A stretch of 64,000 bases of DNA from Alloyangia pacifica (GTDB lineage Bacteria; Pseudomonadota; Alphaproteobacteria; Rhodobacterales; Rhodobacteraceae). Shown one piece after another: positions 26,967-36,335 of this stretch. The translations under genes and the position numbers were made by a program. Location: the NCBI RefSeq assembly GCF_020524285.1, contig NZ_JAIVKX010000016.1, positions 62,001-126,000 of the forward strand. Reading direction: 5' to 3'. Under the pieces are notes generated by a model. That model saw only the letters and a program-made list of their open reading frames with translations, searched no databases and had not been told where the DNA came from. Numbering within the stretch: position 1 is the stretch's first letter; each line of letters starts with the position of its first letter.

Positions 26967-27398
26967 CGCTTTCTCAATTCCAAACCAACACACCCCGCCG
27001 AACCTGTCCGGCATTGGTCTGTTTCACCTTTTGGTGTGTCGCGCTCATCGTGAACGACGCACGGCTCCTTGCGCCATCAGCTGAGTGCGGCGTGGCAGCG
27101 CGGCGCACTGATTTCTCCAGCTCGATCCTACACGCGGATGACTGCCCGGGATCACGCTTGCGTCGGCGAGTAGTTCAAACCGAGCGACCGGTTGCCACCT
27201 TGGAAGGCTATGAACTCTGGCGGTGGCGACTATAAGGTCTGAACGCTGCGACCAGGCGTGGCAGGGAACACCGGGTACGCCGTGCCGCTAAATCCAAGGT
27301 ATCATTGCAAATGCCGCGGAAACCCCGCTCATGTTCTCCATGTCAATTGTCAGGCGCATCTTGCTGCAATACACATTCAGGAAAATCTGGAGCGATAA

Positions 27399-27716
27399 AT
27401 GTCCAAATTCGACCTTGATGCCCTTTCTCTTGAAGACTTGAAGAAACTCCAAAAGCAGGTTGCGACAGCTATCGCCAGTTACGAAGCGCGCCAAAAGGCC
27501 GCCGCTTTCGAAAAAGTCGACGCCGTTGCCAAAGAGCTTGGCTACTCTCTCTCGGACCTTGCCGAGTTTCGTGCCGCGCCCAAACGCCCGGCCTCGATCC
27601 CGACGTATCGCCATCCGGAGAACCCCGAAGTCACATGGAGCGGACGTGGTCGGAAGCCGGCCTGGCTTGCGGAAGAGATTGCCGCCGGAAAAAAGCTTGA
27701 GGATTTTTCCATCTGA
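27399..27716 (+). CDS. H-NS family nucleoid protein (HvrA/Spb type)
   Basis: 105 residues, the usual size. An N-terminal coiled coil (LSLEDLKKLQKQVATAIASYEARQ) for oligomerisation is followed by the H-NS DNA-binding loop YRHPENPEVTWSGRGRKPAWL. GGAG lies upstream of the ATG. H-NS-like proteins on mobile DNA often silence AT-rich cargo. It is followed 18 bases later by a pRiA4b ORF-3 gene. Confidence 0.85.
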   Translation: MSKFDLDALSLEDLKKLQKQVATAIASYEARQKAAAFEKVDAVAKELGYSLSDLAEFRAAPKRPASIPTYRHPENPEVTWSGRGRKPAWLAEEIAAGKKLEDFSI

Positions 27717-27734
27717 ACTCGGAGCCCAGGAAGC

Positions 27735-28367
27735 ATGGGTCAGGAACGAAACGCGGTTCGCCTGCTTGTCACGCTAGAGGACATCGATCCGCCTATCTGG
27801 AGGCGGCTGGTCCTTCCGTCAACCTGGACGCTCGATCGCCTGCATCTCGTTCTTCAAGCTGCGTTCAGCTGGACCGACAGCCATCTGCATGAGTTCCACA
27901 TCGGCGGACTCCGCTACGGCAATCCGGAGATCCTCGACATCGGTTTCGGCAACGCAACGACTTTCGACTACCGGACCGTGCGCATGGCGGATTTCATCGA
28001 TCGCGACATCGCCTTCACCTATGTCTATGACTTTGGCGACAACTGGCGGCACCGCGTCGTCCTCGAGGATATCTTGGTCCTCGACCCCCTGCCCCGCCAT
28101 GCGGAATGCCTCGAAGGCGCGCGGGCAGGACCACCAGATGACGTCGGTGGTCCTTGGTCTTACCCTGAGTTTATCGAAACCCTGCAAGACGCCGAGCACC
28201 AGGATCACGCGAGCAACCTGCGTTGGGCCGGGGGGCATTTCGATCCAGAGTGGTTCGACCTCGCGCTGATCAACAAGGACATCCGGAACACCTTCCGCGC
28301 CAATGTTCGCAGGCGCTGGCATCAGCCCAAGCCCTTGATTGGCAAGAGCTCGAAGCGTGGCGATTGA
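27735..28367 (+). CDS. Plasmid pRiA4b ORF-3 family protein
   Basis: 210 residues. The family pattern is clear: RLLVTLEDIDPPIWRRLVLP at the start, then SWTDSHLHEF, YVYDFGDNWRHRV and a late GGHFDPEWFD. These proteins occur on plasmids and near transposons; no biochemical function is established. It probably shares a transcript with the H-NS-like gene just upstream. Confidence 0.82.
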   Translation: MGQERNAVRLLVTLEDIDPPIWRRLVLPSTWTLDRLHLVLQAAFSWTDSHLHEFHIGGLRYGNPEILDIGFGNATTFDYRTVRMADFIDRDIAFTYVYDFGDNWRHRVVLEDILVLDPLPRHAECLEGARAGPPDDVGGPWSYPEFIETLQDAEHQDHASNLRWAGGHFDPEWFDLALINKDIRNTFRANVRRRWHQPKPLIGKSSKRGD

Positions 28368-28413
28368 CTTACCGTAGTCGGCCCGCGCCCGTCAGCATTG
28401 CCACTTTGACGCG

Positions 28414-29010
28414 CTATGTAAGGTCATCGTTCAAAGTCACACTCAGCCCCTCAAGCACATCACGGAGTGACCGGACGCACTCGAGCCCGATCGCCGGGTC
28501 AGCCGTCAAGCACTGGTCAATGCTACGGTCGTAGACCGCTATGCAACGACCTCGGGTAAGACGCGAAAGGTACATGATGCCGTCTAGCTCTGGAAATTCC
28601 GCGTGAAGCGCATCTGAAAACTCTTGCCCGGTCAGATGAGCCTTGGCCCCGGCTGCATCTGTATCGAGGCCAATGCGCAGCGGGCCAACGCTCGTCAAAT
28701 CAAGAAGGTTCAATGCCTTCTTGCTGTGAACTTCCGCGATTGCCCAATTCAGCACCTCGGAGAGGTTTAAGATCCGGTCAGCAACGGGAATTGCTTCAAA
28801 CCGGTCGCGAATGATCGTCTCGGCAAGCGATGTTTCAATCTGCTGCCCCACGTAGATGACCTTGAAGGCCCGAGTTCTGGAAGACCAGCGCGACGCGCCG
28901 AAACCACGTCCCAACGGCGTTTTCATATGCGCTGCCGGCATAATCCTGAGCCAACGTGTTAGTCTGATGGAGACCGTCAGATCTGCGACAACGGCAGAGT
29001 CGAAGTGCAT
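28414..29010 (-). CDS. RES-domain toxin (NAD+-degrading type)
   Basis: 198 residues. The RES core is visible: TRWLRI at the start, GRGFGASRWSSR then VIYVGQQIETSLAETI, matching the conserved G-x-R-W...Y...E pattern of RES toxins, which destroy cellular NAD+. The ATG directly follows the TAA of the antitoxin gene (TAAATG), the typical toxin-second order of RES-Xre modules. No frameshift was seen, so the toxin should be active. Confidence 0.82.
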   Translation of the reverse strand: MHFDSAVVADLTVSIRLTRWLRIMPAAHMKTPLGRGFGASRWSSRTRAFKVIYVGQQIETSLAETIIRDRFEAIPVADRILNLSEVLNWAIAEVHSKKALNLLDLTSVGPLRIGLDTDAAGAKAHLTGQEFSDALHAEFPELDGIMYLSRLTRGRCIAVYDRSIDQCLTADPAIGLECVRSLRDVLEGLSVTLNDDLT

Positions 29011-29673
29011 TTAGCCGATGCTCCGCTCCGCTGCCGCGAAGACCGCAGTTTCTTCCCCCTTTGACAATGCGGCGATGGGCGGCTCGGCATTGAAGTCCAG
29101 GTGCGGCGTTGTCAGCCAACTCCAGGCCAGGCTTGCTGACCCATGTGCAATATCGAGGACACGGCCAATCCCCGCCATCGGCCTCCCCTCAACAAACTGA
29201 GCCATGGGAATGACGTGGGCAGCCTTGCCCTTTGGGATCGCGATGATCTCCCCCTTGGTTCGCCAGTTGTCGAGCGTAGAGCGCCGGACCCCCAAGGCTT
29301 CCGCCGCCTTGGAGGGCCCCATCACCTCGCCCGCCCAAGCTTCGAGGGGCAGTTTGACAGCGCGCTCCTGCAGCAAAGCAATGCCGTCCTTCGAAGAAAC
29401 TATTGCCGACAGCCCTTGGCCAGCGAGAGTGGCCTCCCCAGCTTCGTCGGACCCACGTTTCGAGCGCGGCGACTTCATTCGAACTTGCGCTTTGCGGCCT
29501 CGCGCGACCCGAAGATCGATGCCCTGCGCCGCGAGCACAGCTTTCGCGGCGGCGGTCATGACATCCGCAACCCGGCTCAGCGTCTCTTGGTCGACTGAGC
29601 CATCGTCCTGCATGAAAGCTTGAGCCAGAGCTTCCTGGTCAACCGTGACGACATCTCTCTTGTGAATTGACAT
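29011..29673 (-). CDS. Xre/MbcA/ParS-type antitoxin partner of the RES toxin
   Basis: 220 residues, longer than most Xre antitoxins. The extended N-terminus (residues 1-95) is basic and Lys/Arg rich; the middle has a helix-turn-helix (SKAAEALGVRRSTLDNWRTKGEI) and the end the toxin-binding domain (GRVLDIAHGSASLAWSWLTTPHLDFNAEPPIAAL). It is first in the operon, directly ahead of the toxin, so it likely autoregulates both. Confidence 0.82.
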   Translation of the reverse strand: MSIHKRDVVTVDQEALAQAFMQDDGSVDQETLSRVADVMTAAAKAVLAAQGIDLRVARGRKAQVRMKSPRSKRGSDEAGEATLAGQGLSAIVSSKDGIALLQERAVKLPLEAWAGEVMGPSKAAEALGVRRSTLDNWRTKGEIIAIPKGKAAHVIPMAQFVEGRPMAGIGRVLDIAHGSASLAWSWLTTPHLDFNAEPPIAALSKGEETAVFAAAERSIG

Positions 29674-29917
29674 GGCGGCCTCCTAGTTGCCCAGAGATAT
29701 AGTCCAATATGTCCATTTTGTCTATCCACGTAGAGATAAACGCTGAACTCTGGCAAAACCGCCTCATTCACCAGAACGACAATAAAGCATGGGCTCAGCG
29801 CTGTGTCGCCGATGTCACGGCCCAAGGGCTTTCCTCGCAGAGCGCACGCCCCGAGGTCGCCCGGCGCGCGATCCCGCCTACACTCACCGACAATTCCGCC
29901 CCTCAGGAGAGACTGCG

Positions 29918-30124
29918 ATGCCCACCGGTACTGTCAAATGGTTCAATTCTGAAAAAGGTTATGGGTTTATCGCGCCCGATGACGGGGGCAAAGACGTCTT
30001 CGTCCACATCAGCGCGGTCGAGCGTTCCGGGCTGACCGGCCTCAATGATAGCCAGAAGGTCTCCTATGACCTGCGAGAGGGCCGCGATGGCCGCCAGATG
30101 GCGGCGGACCTCGCCCTCGCTTGA
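29918..30124 (+). CDS. Cold-shock protein (CspA family)
   Basis: 68 residues from ATG 29918, preceded by AGGAGAG. The RNA-binding motifs GTVKWFNSEKGYGFI and DVFVHISAVERSG identify a CspA-type OB-fold RNA chaperone. The frame further upstream (from 29789) is not homologous and is probably 5' untranslated sequence. Confidence 0.92.
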   Translation: MPTGTVKWFNSEKGYGFIAPDDGGKDVFVHISAVERSGLTGLNDSQKVSYDLREGRDGRQMAADLALA

Positions 30125-30225
30125 ATCTGCCTTTCCCTGCCTGCGCAGGCCAGAAAGCTAATTTTCGGACTGGCATGCGCAGGCTACTCGACGCCTCTCG
30201 GAAGGTGTTGGCATGACACCCCATC

Positions 30226-30350
30226 GTCGGCATCGACACATCCCCGAAACCCGCGCAACATGGCCAAGAGCGCGGCTCGGCACATGATCTCCGGGCGATC
30301 CTTGCACCCGTTGCCCGAGAACCTCTTGCGACCGCGCCGCGCTCACCCTC
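30226..30350 (+). repeat. Diverged dispersed repeat, copy A
   Basis: About 125 bp, running from GTCGGCATCGACA to CCTCTTGCGACCGCG, aligned by eye with 33936-34070 at roughly 70% identity in the same orientation. Landmarks shared by both copies include GGCATCGACA, GCAACATG, GGGCGAT/AGGCGAT, TTGCACCC, TGCCCG and CCTCTTGCGACCG. The nature of the element is unknown; it could be the end of a lost insertion sequence. Confidence 0.5.
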
Positions 30351-30754
30351 GGGCACCAGCCCGAGCCTGGCTGCCCGATGCCGGCAACCTGGGCGAAAGA
30401 CTCTCCGTCATTCCACCGCACGGCGCTCTCGCGCGCTTGGGGCCGCGGGCCGCCGCCGGTTGACAGATATCCGGCGACCGATAGGGTGCAGGGCATGAGG
30501 TAACGTCCTCACCCGTCATGGGAATGAATGTCCGGGAACGGCCCGGCCCTTGCAGGAGGGCTGAAAGTGCCGCTCAAACCAAATCTGAAATTCCTTAGTG
30601 ACGCGGCCAATCTGTCGGACGGCAATGCCACCTGCCAGCCGCGCTACGGGAGCCGAGTGTCGGCGCTCGCTGTACAAACTACTGCCACCTTTGCAACCGG
30701 CATCGCTGCTTCTGCAAAGGGGCCTTTCGGTCCTGTTGCCGTGCCGAGATCACA
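30351..30754. other. Intergenic, nothing supported
   Basis: Open frames here (for example 30528-30758) have no recognisable family or ribosome-binding site. Confidence 0.4.
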
Positions 30755-31933
30755 ATGACCGACACCACCCTCACCACAGATGTCCCGGCGCAGCCGACAC
30801 AGGCTTTGCACTCGACACCGATGCTGCGCTGGTTCACGGCCTCCGCCGCGCTGACGGTGCCCCAAGCTACCGCGCCCGTCGCATTCTCCCTCGTTGCCTT
30901 GTCCATCCTGGGGGACGCGCGCCTCGGCGCGGCAATGGTACTCGCCATGACGCTGGCGCAGGTCGTCGGGGCGATCCCGATCACCCGGATGGGCCGCGGC
31001 AAGCCCATCGCATCCTTCCTGCGCATGCTGGTTCTCTTGCGCAGCGCAGCCCTTGCCGGGATCGTCTTTGGGCTCTATGCCGGGGCCCCCTTTGTCGCCC
31101 TCATCGCGCTTGCCGCTCTGGCTGGGCTGGTCAATGGCGCGACCTACGGCTATCTGCGCGCCCTGCTCAATACGCTGACATCGGCATCCCGGATGCCGCG
31201 AGCCTTGGGCGTTGCGGCAACGCTGAATGAAGTCACCTTCGTATTGGGCCCGGTGCTGGCCTCCGGGCTCGGGGCCGTCTCGCCGGCCCTGGCTGTTGCC
31301 GCGATGGCGGTTCTGGGCGGACTGCCCGCGCTGGTGATCTCAGGCGATGCGAGCATGCCCGCTGCACCTGAAACCCACATGACCGGCCGCCTGGTCACCC
31401 CGGAAATCCTGCTCTGGCTCACCTGCGCGGCGGCCGGGGGCGCGACCATCGCCGCCATCGAGATCGGCGCGGTCGCGCTCGCGCTGCAGTTTGGCTTTGA
31501 CCCGGCGATGGCCATCCTGTTCACCGTGCCGCTCTGCGTGGCCTCGGTCCTGGGCGGCATCTGGATCAGCATCCGCAATCGGGCCTCTTCGCCCCGCGCT
31601 GTCGTTGTGCAGCTGGCGCTGTTTTCTCTCGGCATCGGAATGACAGCCCTTTCGGGCTCTTTGGTACCGACAATCCTGGGGGCAGTTCTAGCCGGCCTGA
31701 TGCTCGCCCCTCTGGGCACGCATTACGCCTTGGTGCTCGACGCGCTCGCGCCGCCGCATCGCCGCGCCGAACTTTTTGCCCTCTTGCGCACGGCAAATGC
31801 GGGCGGTGTCATTGTGACCAGCGCACTCCTGACCCTTTTGCCACTGAACATGGCTCTCTCGGCCGTTGCGGTATGCATGGTCGTCACGACCGGCGTGGTC
31901 GCGCTCAGGACGGTCCGGCCAGAGGCGGGTTGA
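30755..31933 (+). CDS. MFS transporter
   Basis: 392 residues with twelve predicted membrane helices; a short hydrophilic N-terminus with Thr and Pro precedes helix 1 (LRWFTASAALTVPQATAPVAF). The intermembrane loop TRMGRGKPIASF fits the MFS motif A position. The substrate cannot be told. It stands alone between the two diverged repeats at 30226 and 33936. Confidence 0.78.
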   Translation: MTDTTLTTDVPAQPTQALHSTPMLRWFTASAALTVPQATAPVAFSLVALSILGDARLGAAMVLAMTLAQVVGAIPITRMGRGKPIASFLRMLVLLRSAALAGIVFGLYAGAPFVALIALAALAGLVNGATYGYLRALLNTLTSASRMPRALGVAATLNEVTFVLGPVLASGLGAVSPALAVAAMAVLGGLPALVISGDASMPAAPETHMTGRLVTPEILLWLTCAAAGGATIAAIEIGAVALALQFGFDPAMAILFTVPLCVASVLGGIWISIRNRASSPRAVVVQLALFSLGIGMTALSGSLVPTILGAVLAGLMLAPLGTHYALVLDALAPPHRRAELFALLRTANAGGVIVTSALLTLLPLNMALSAVAVCMVVTTGVVALRTVRPEAG

Positions 31934-31995
31934 GCGGGGCAGAGCACGCGTTTTCTACGTGCGCCCGCCTGTTGTCCGAGACATCAGTCGGGGCG

Positions 31996-32244
31996 TCAGG
32001 CAAACATGGCGAGTTGCTGGGGCTCGACCCAGTAACCGCGCCGACGCTTCGCCACCTCGAGGGTGATCAGCGCGGTGATCGCCTGCTCCCTATCCGCGAA
32101 CCAGTCCATCCGGGTCTGGCAACTCAAGCCGACGAGACCCCACTCCTGATGAAGGCTCCACTCGCCAAAGAGGTTCGGAAGGATTTCCATCCGGCAGAAA
32201 TAGACCCCGGCCCCAGGGCGACGTTTCTCGAGATAGGTGCGCAT
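31996..32244 (-). CDS. WGR-domain protein
   Basis: 82 residues, almost entirely one WGR domain: RMEILPNLFGEWSLHQEWGLVGLSCQ followed by KRRRGYWVEP. WGR domains bind nucleic acid (known from PARP1 and MolR); small stand-alone versions are common on alphaproteobacterial plasmids. Confidence 0.82.
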   Translation of the reverse strand: MRTYLEKRRPGAGVYFCRMEILPNLFGEWSLHQEWGLVGLSCQTRMDWFADREQAITALITLEVAKRRRGYWVEPQQLAMFA

Positions 32245-32693
32245 AGCTCTGGTTAGGTACTTGCAGGACAGATCGGCAACCAGGTCTGCCTAGATCCCTG
32301 CTTGGTCCTTTGTGTTTTCAATACTGTCCCGCGCAACGGTAGCTGCGTGACGGGCAGCTTGCCGGTCTGACGTTGGATATATCCCGAAAAGCGCCGTCGC
32401 AAGCGGGGTTCGGTGCCACCACGTTGCTGTTCTTGAGACTTCACGAAATCCCGACCAGCGCATGCTAGAGGAAAAATCGTTCAGGTTCTGCCTTCGCTGA
32501 GCACGCCGAGAGGCCTCGGCTCGAAGGCCATCCATAAATGACAGTCCAAGCGATGCACAATTTCTGGCCCATCGGCAGTTCACCGCTGAGTTGTGTCATT
32601 TAAGTCGACAACATGTTTAACGCGACTCCCAATTATGCAAGCCTCCGCCACGCCACTCGGCACATCAAAGGCCCTGAAGTGAAAGGCAAAAGT
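32245..32693. other. Intergenic, nothing supported
   Basis: No conserved frame or strong structure was seen between the WGR gene and the hypothetical gene at 32694. Confidence 0.4.
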
Positions 32694-33017
32694 ATGAGAG
32701 AGTTTTCCCCGGTGATCCCGATTGCAGAGCTGAAGCCGACCCTTGAGGCCGGAGGGAAAATTGAGGTCGAATGCGTGGAGGAGCCTACGCGCGTGAGCAA
32801 CCAGTACCAGGCGGTCTGGAAGTTCTACGCGGTAGCCGAAAATGGAGGGCAGCAGCACCGACTCCTGGTCGTGCATGGCAGAGACGTCAAGCCAAGAACC
32901 ATCCGAACCCTGACGGGTCTTCTTTCGTTCGCCATGGATCTTGGGGTCTCGCCGATATCCATTCCACGCCATGCTGGGGAACGTGCCGTGTGGGAGCCCT
33001 ATAGGGGAGCAGCCTGA
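32694..33017 (+). CDS. Hypothetical protein, 107 residues
   Basis: The start at 32694 (MREFSPVIPIAELKPTLEAG) was preferred over 32613 because GAAAGG lies upstream. The product looks globular and mixed alpha/beta (KIEVECVEEPTRVSNQYQAV, then LLVVHGRDVKPRTIRTLTGL). No family was recognised. The codon use is ordinary, and the length and upstream site make it likely to be real. Confidence 0.5.
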   Translation: MREFSPVIPIAELKPTLEAGGKIEVECVEEPTRVSNQYQAVWKFYAVAENGGQQHRLLVVHGRDVKPRTIRTLTGLLSFAMDLGVSPISIPRHAGERAVWEPYRGAA

Positions 33018-33935
33018 TCCACGCTAAGCCACTGTCACAGTTGATAGGATGCTCGGCGAACCCAAAGATATGATTGCAGTCATGGCGATCAATCTCCGGT
33101 TCTCCGAAGGAAGCGTGGTGACGGGAGGCCGGGCGCTATCGCGGCCGAAACAAGGTGACGACGGGCGTTGCCGAATTGGCCCGCGTCACCCTCGTGACCC
33201 AGTCATCGGCTTCCAGCTCTATCTCTGCCTCTTCCAGAACTCCGGGATGAGGCGCGACCCGGGCTGGCACCCCCCTCAATCCTTCACCTCGATGACCAAT
33301 CGGCATCACACCGTCCGCGGCGCCGGATTTGCACCCGTTCCCAGAGCAGTAACGGCCAACCGCGCTCTGCGTCCAAGGGCGATATTGCGTGGTGGGTGGC
33401 CCGGGCCTATTTTCGGGAACGAGAACAGGAGCACTGCGAGATGTCGCCCGTTGCGTCGAAAATCCTGGCAACCATCAACGCGCCTTACAACGCGGGCGTG
33501 TCTGCGTGGGAACTCGCCAGTGTATCTCCAGTCTTGACGCAATGAAAAAGGCGTATGGTCCTACCTTCTCCTTTTTCACGGAGGTGGAAGCGGAGGCGCA
33601 GCACGCTTTCGTCGAGGAGATGCACCTCGATGCCAACGCCGTGAAAGCTGTGGCATAGCACGTCGCGACCAAGGTACCCTTCCCTATCGCACTCGCTGCG
33701 TAAACACGCCGTCTCCGCACCGTTGAGGTGGGCTCTTCGACGTAGCAATGTGCTTTGGCGGCGGTACCAAGTTGATGCTTCAGGTCGGACATCGGGAAAG
33801 CCAGGACATCGCCGTCCCAAAGCACCTGCCCTATCTGAATCCCAAGACACAAGGCTTCGAGCCAAGTCTTCCTTGAACAGCCACCTCAAGGCGAGCAAAT
33901 TCACAGGTGCCGCCCAGCTCGTCGCAAAGCTCAGT
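33018..33935. other. Non-coding or decayed stretch
   Basis: Frames on both strands are short and unrecognised. A 38-codon frame from 33542 (MKKAYGPTFSFFTEVEAEAQ) is possible but has no clear ribosome-binding site. Confidence 0.4.
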
Positions 33936-34070
33936 CGTGGGCATCGACAAGTCCGCAAAACCCAAGCAACATGACGCTGAGCGCGACCCGGGGCATATTC
34001 TAAGGCGATCTTTGCACCCAATGCCCGGGAGGGGCCCCATTCCTCTTGCGACCGGGTCGCGCTCGACCCG
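33936..34070 (+). repeat. Diverged dispersed repeat, copy B
   Basis: Same orientation as copy A at 30226 and about 70% identical by eye. It ends about 65 bp before the relaxase stop codon, so it borders the plasmid mobilisation module. Confidence 0.5.
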
Positions 34071-34136
34071 CCCCGGGGGCGCTTCGACGGTCGCCGCCCC
34101 TATCGCCTAGCGTGGCCCACCTCGGCGGAACGCCCC

Positions 34137-35354
34137 CTATCGCTCGGGACCACGATCTTTGCGCTTGCCCCTGGCCTCAACACCGCGCTCCTGATCTCGC
34201 TCTTGCGATCGATAAGCCTCTGCACCCTTGCGCCCACCGACGCCCCTCCCCCTGCCCTCGATGTCGAGGGTCAACGCCATCTGTCCACGCTGCGTCGTGA
34301 CATCGGTGAGCCTTGCGGAGAATTTGCGTGTCGCCTCGGCCAACTGGCGATCTTCGGGATCCTGCGACTGCGCGAGGATGCGCACCGCATTCCCGTAGGT
34401 CGTCATCACCCGGCTCCGCCGGGCCACCAGCGCGTCATCCCAAGGCTTTTGCGGCAGGCGACCACCATTGTCCTCGAGATCGCGCTTCACCTCCCGGGCC
34501 TTGCGCGCATCGACGAGAGGTTTCCCACCACGCTGGCGAATTTTGTAAACCGGAGTTGCCTCGCCCCGGCGCGTCGCGCCGCGCGCGTGGCGCGGTGTCG
34601 ACTCCGCCTCGATCCCGCGCCGCCGCAGCGTCTCGGCAAAGGTATCGCGCAAGTGCTGCAGGTCCGGCTTGCCAAACCGCAGCTTCACCCCGTCCTCGCC
34701 GACGGTGCGCAGGGTCAGATGGACATGCGGATGATGCGTATCTGTGTGCAGCGCCATGACATAGTCATGCCGACCCTGGAATTCCTGCTCTGCCAGCATC
34801 CGCACCGCGTCCTTCACGGCCTCTGCATTGACGCTACCCGGCATGGAGAACATGATGCTGGTAGTGATCCGGGTGCGGTCCGACGCGTACCCGACGGCCC
34901 GCGCGTCATCGTGCTTCTCGAGCCATTCGCGAAACACCGACGCCACTTCTCGAGAGCCGTTGAAGGTCTCGCCCCGATCATTCTCGATCTCGATCTTGCC
35001 GTTCCGGCTGATGTAGGCGAGGTGCTCGGACACCCGCAGCGCCTCGGTCCCGCGCGAGACCTTGATCGGGTTGCCATGCTTGTCGACCCTGGCCGGCTTC
35101 GAGACTTTCACCATCACCTCGGGAGCGCCCTTCACAACGCGGGCCAGCCGAGCCTTGTCCGACCCGGAAATCGCCTGCGCCTTATCGGCCTCTCCCCGCC
35201 GCCCGCGCGCGACCTCAGCCCCGCTCTTATCACCGGGCGCTGTCCTGCCCGATGCCTTCCCGACCTGGGCACCACCCGGACTCTTCAGTGTCCGCGCGCT
35301 CCGGGGCTGGCTCCAGCAGTCCTCGAACCCGAGCTCGGGTTTGAACTCACTCAT
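34137..35354 (-). CDS. Relaxase (MobA/VirD2-like mobilisation nuclease)
   Basis: 405 residues. The three-histidine metal motif is present (HTDTHHPHVHLTLR, near residue 204), preceded by the N-terminal block HLAYISRNGKIEIE. The family nicks oriT and leads the DNA strand into the recipient. A charged N-terminal extension (residues 1-80) and basic C-terminal tail flank the domain. The start overlaps the MobC-like gene by eight bases. MOB class (P or Q) was not decided. Confidence 0.88.
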   Translation of the reverse strand: MSEFKPELGFEDCWSQPRSARTLKSPGGAQVGKASGRTAPGDKSGAEVARGRRGEADKAQAISGSDKARLARVVKGAPEVMVKVSKPARVDKHGNPIKVSRGTEALRVSEHLAYISRNGKIEIENDRGETFNGSREVASVFREWLEKHDDARAVGYASDRTRITTSIMFSMPGSVNAEAVKDAVRMLAEQEFQGRHDYVMALHTDTHHPHVHLTLRTVGEDGVKLRFGKPDLQHLRDTFAETLRRRGIEAESTPRHARGATRRGEATPVYKIRQRGGKPLVDARKAREVKRDLEDNGGRLPQKPWDDALVARRSRVMTTYGNAVRILAQSQDPEDRQLAEATRKFSARLTDVTTQRGQMALTLDIEGRGRGVGGRKGAEAYRSQERDQERGVEARGKRKDRGPER

Positions 35355-35898
35355 CTCTATCTCCCAGTACCTGGACCTGGTACCGCCCCGCCGCGACCGC
35401 CCTCAGCTCTTTGCGCAGGCTCGCCACTTCCGCAGTCAAAGCCCGAACCTCTTCGGCCGTGAGCGCCGCCCCTGCCCCGGTCAGCACGCCCCGGTTCAGC
35501 GCATGGGCGATCTGGTTGACGTTCACCGCCACCCCGCTGAGCTGACGAAAGGCACGCTGGAACGCCGGACGGTCATTTGGCAGCGGCTGCGGGCCGCCCC
35601 GGTAGCGCGCCCGGATCATCGACGCCGCCCAGGTCGCAACCGAGACGCGGCGCTCGCGAGCTTCCTCGTCCAGGGCATCCCGAACGTCCTTGTCGAGGCG
35701 TACCGTCACCTTGCCCTCTCGCCGGGAGCGCGACGGAAGGCGCTCCGCCGTCGGGGGCGCTTCCCCCTCCACGACATTCTCCACGAGCACGCGCAGCAAA
35801 CCGGACAGGGTCAAACCGGCCTCCTCCGCGAGGGCTTCGAGCTTGGCGCGGGTGTCGGGCGTGACGCGGGTTTTGACGAGGGCTGTCTTCTGGGTCAT
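35347..35898 (-). CDS. MobC-like mobilisation accessory protein
   Basis: 183 residues from ATG 35898. Two short ribbon-helix-helix-like stretches (VKTRVTPDTRAKLEALAEEAGLT and VTVRLDKDVRDALDEEARERR) precede the MobC signature FRQLSGVAVNVNQIAHALNRG. It would help the relaxase bind and open oriT. It is the first gene of the mob operon and overlaps the relaxase start. Confidence 0.8.
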   Translation of the reverse strand: MTQKTALVKTRVTPDTRAKLEALAEEAGLTLSGLLRVLVENVVEGEAPPTAERLPSRSRREGKVTVRLDKDVRDALDEEARERRVSVATWAASMIRARYRGGPQPLPNDRPAFQRAFRQLSGVAVNVNQIAHALNRGVLTGAGAALTAEEVRALTAEVASLRKELRAVAAGRYQVQVLGDRDE

Positions 35899-35960
35899 CC
35901 GATCATTTGTGTCACATTGCCAGCGCAAGCGCTATCCTGCATTAGTCCCTACCCCAACCC

Positions 35961-35985
35961 AAAATGTGGCCACTGGCCACATTTT
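35961..35985. other. Candidate oriT hairpin
   Basis: A perfect 12-bp inverted repeat, AAAATGTGGCCA / TGGCCACATTTT, with a single-base centre, lies 63 bp upstream of the MobC-like gene, where oriT sits in many mobilisable plasmids. It also ends in T residues on both strands, so it could instead be a bidirectional terminator. The nick site was not identified. Confidence 0.45.
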
Positions 35986-36123
35986 TCGCGCGCGGACCCC
36001 AAGCCCGCGCGCCCACCGAACCTGCCCGAGAATGGGCCCCCAGGGCCCAATGCGAGGACCTTTTCAGGCGCCCCCTCGAAACGAGCACCCTGCCTGACTT
36101 CCAGCGAGTCGGTCCGGCCTCCC

Positions 36124-36157
36124 AAAAAAGGAAACGCGCCGCCCAGGGCGACGCGTT
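36124..36157 (-). terminator. Intrinsic terminator of the parAB operon
   Basis: On the minus strand an 11-bp stem (arms starting AACGCGTCGCC and ending GGCGCGTT, one G.U pair, 3-base loop) is followed by TCCTTTTTT. It lies about 180 bp after parB. Confidence 0.7.
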
Positions 36158-36335
36158 CAAAATGAACCTCAGCTCATCGGCCCGCAAATGGTGACCGCTT
36201 GTGGTGCAAACCATCGGCCTTTCGACCACTGCAGCCAACAGGCGGCAGACCATCAAATGTGGGGGCCGATCCGCGCTTCGCGCCGGGGCAGCTCAACTCT
36301 CCTCGCGCTGTGATCATCGTCGTTTCACCCGCCGC

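Noticed and set aside
34203-35462. 419-codon open frame on the plus strand
   Set aside because: It is antisense to the relaxase gene, whose HxDxHHPHxH motif is clear.
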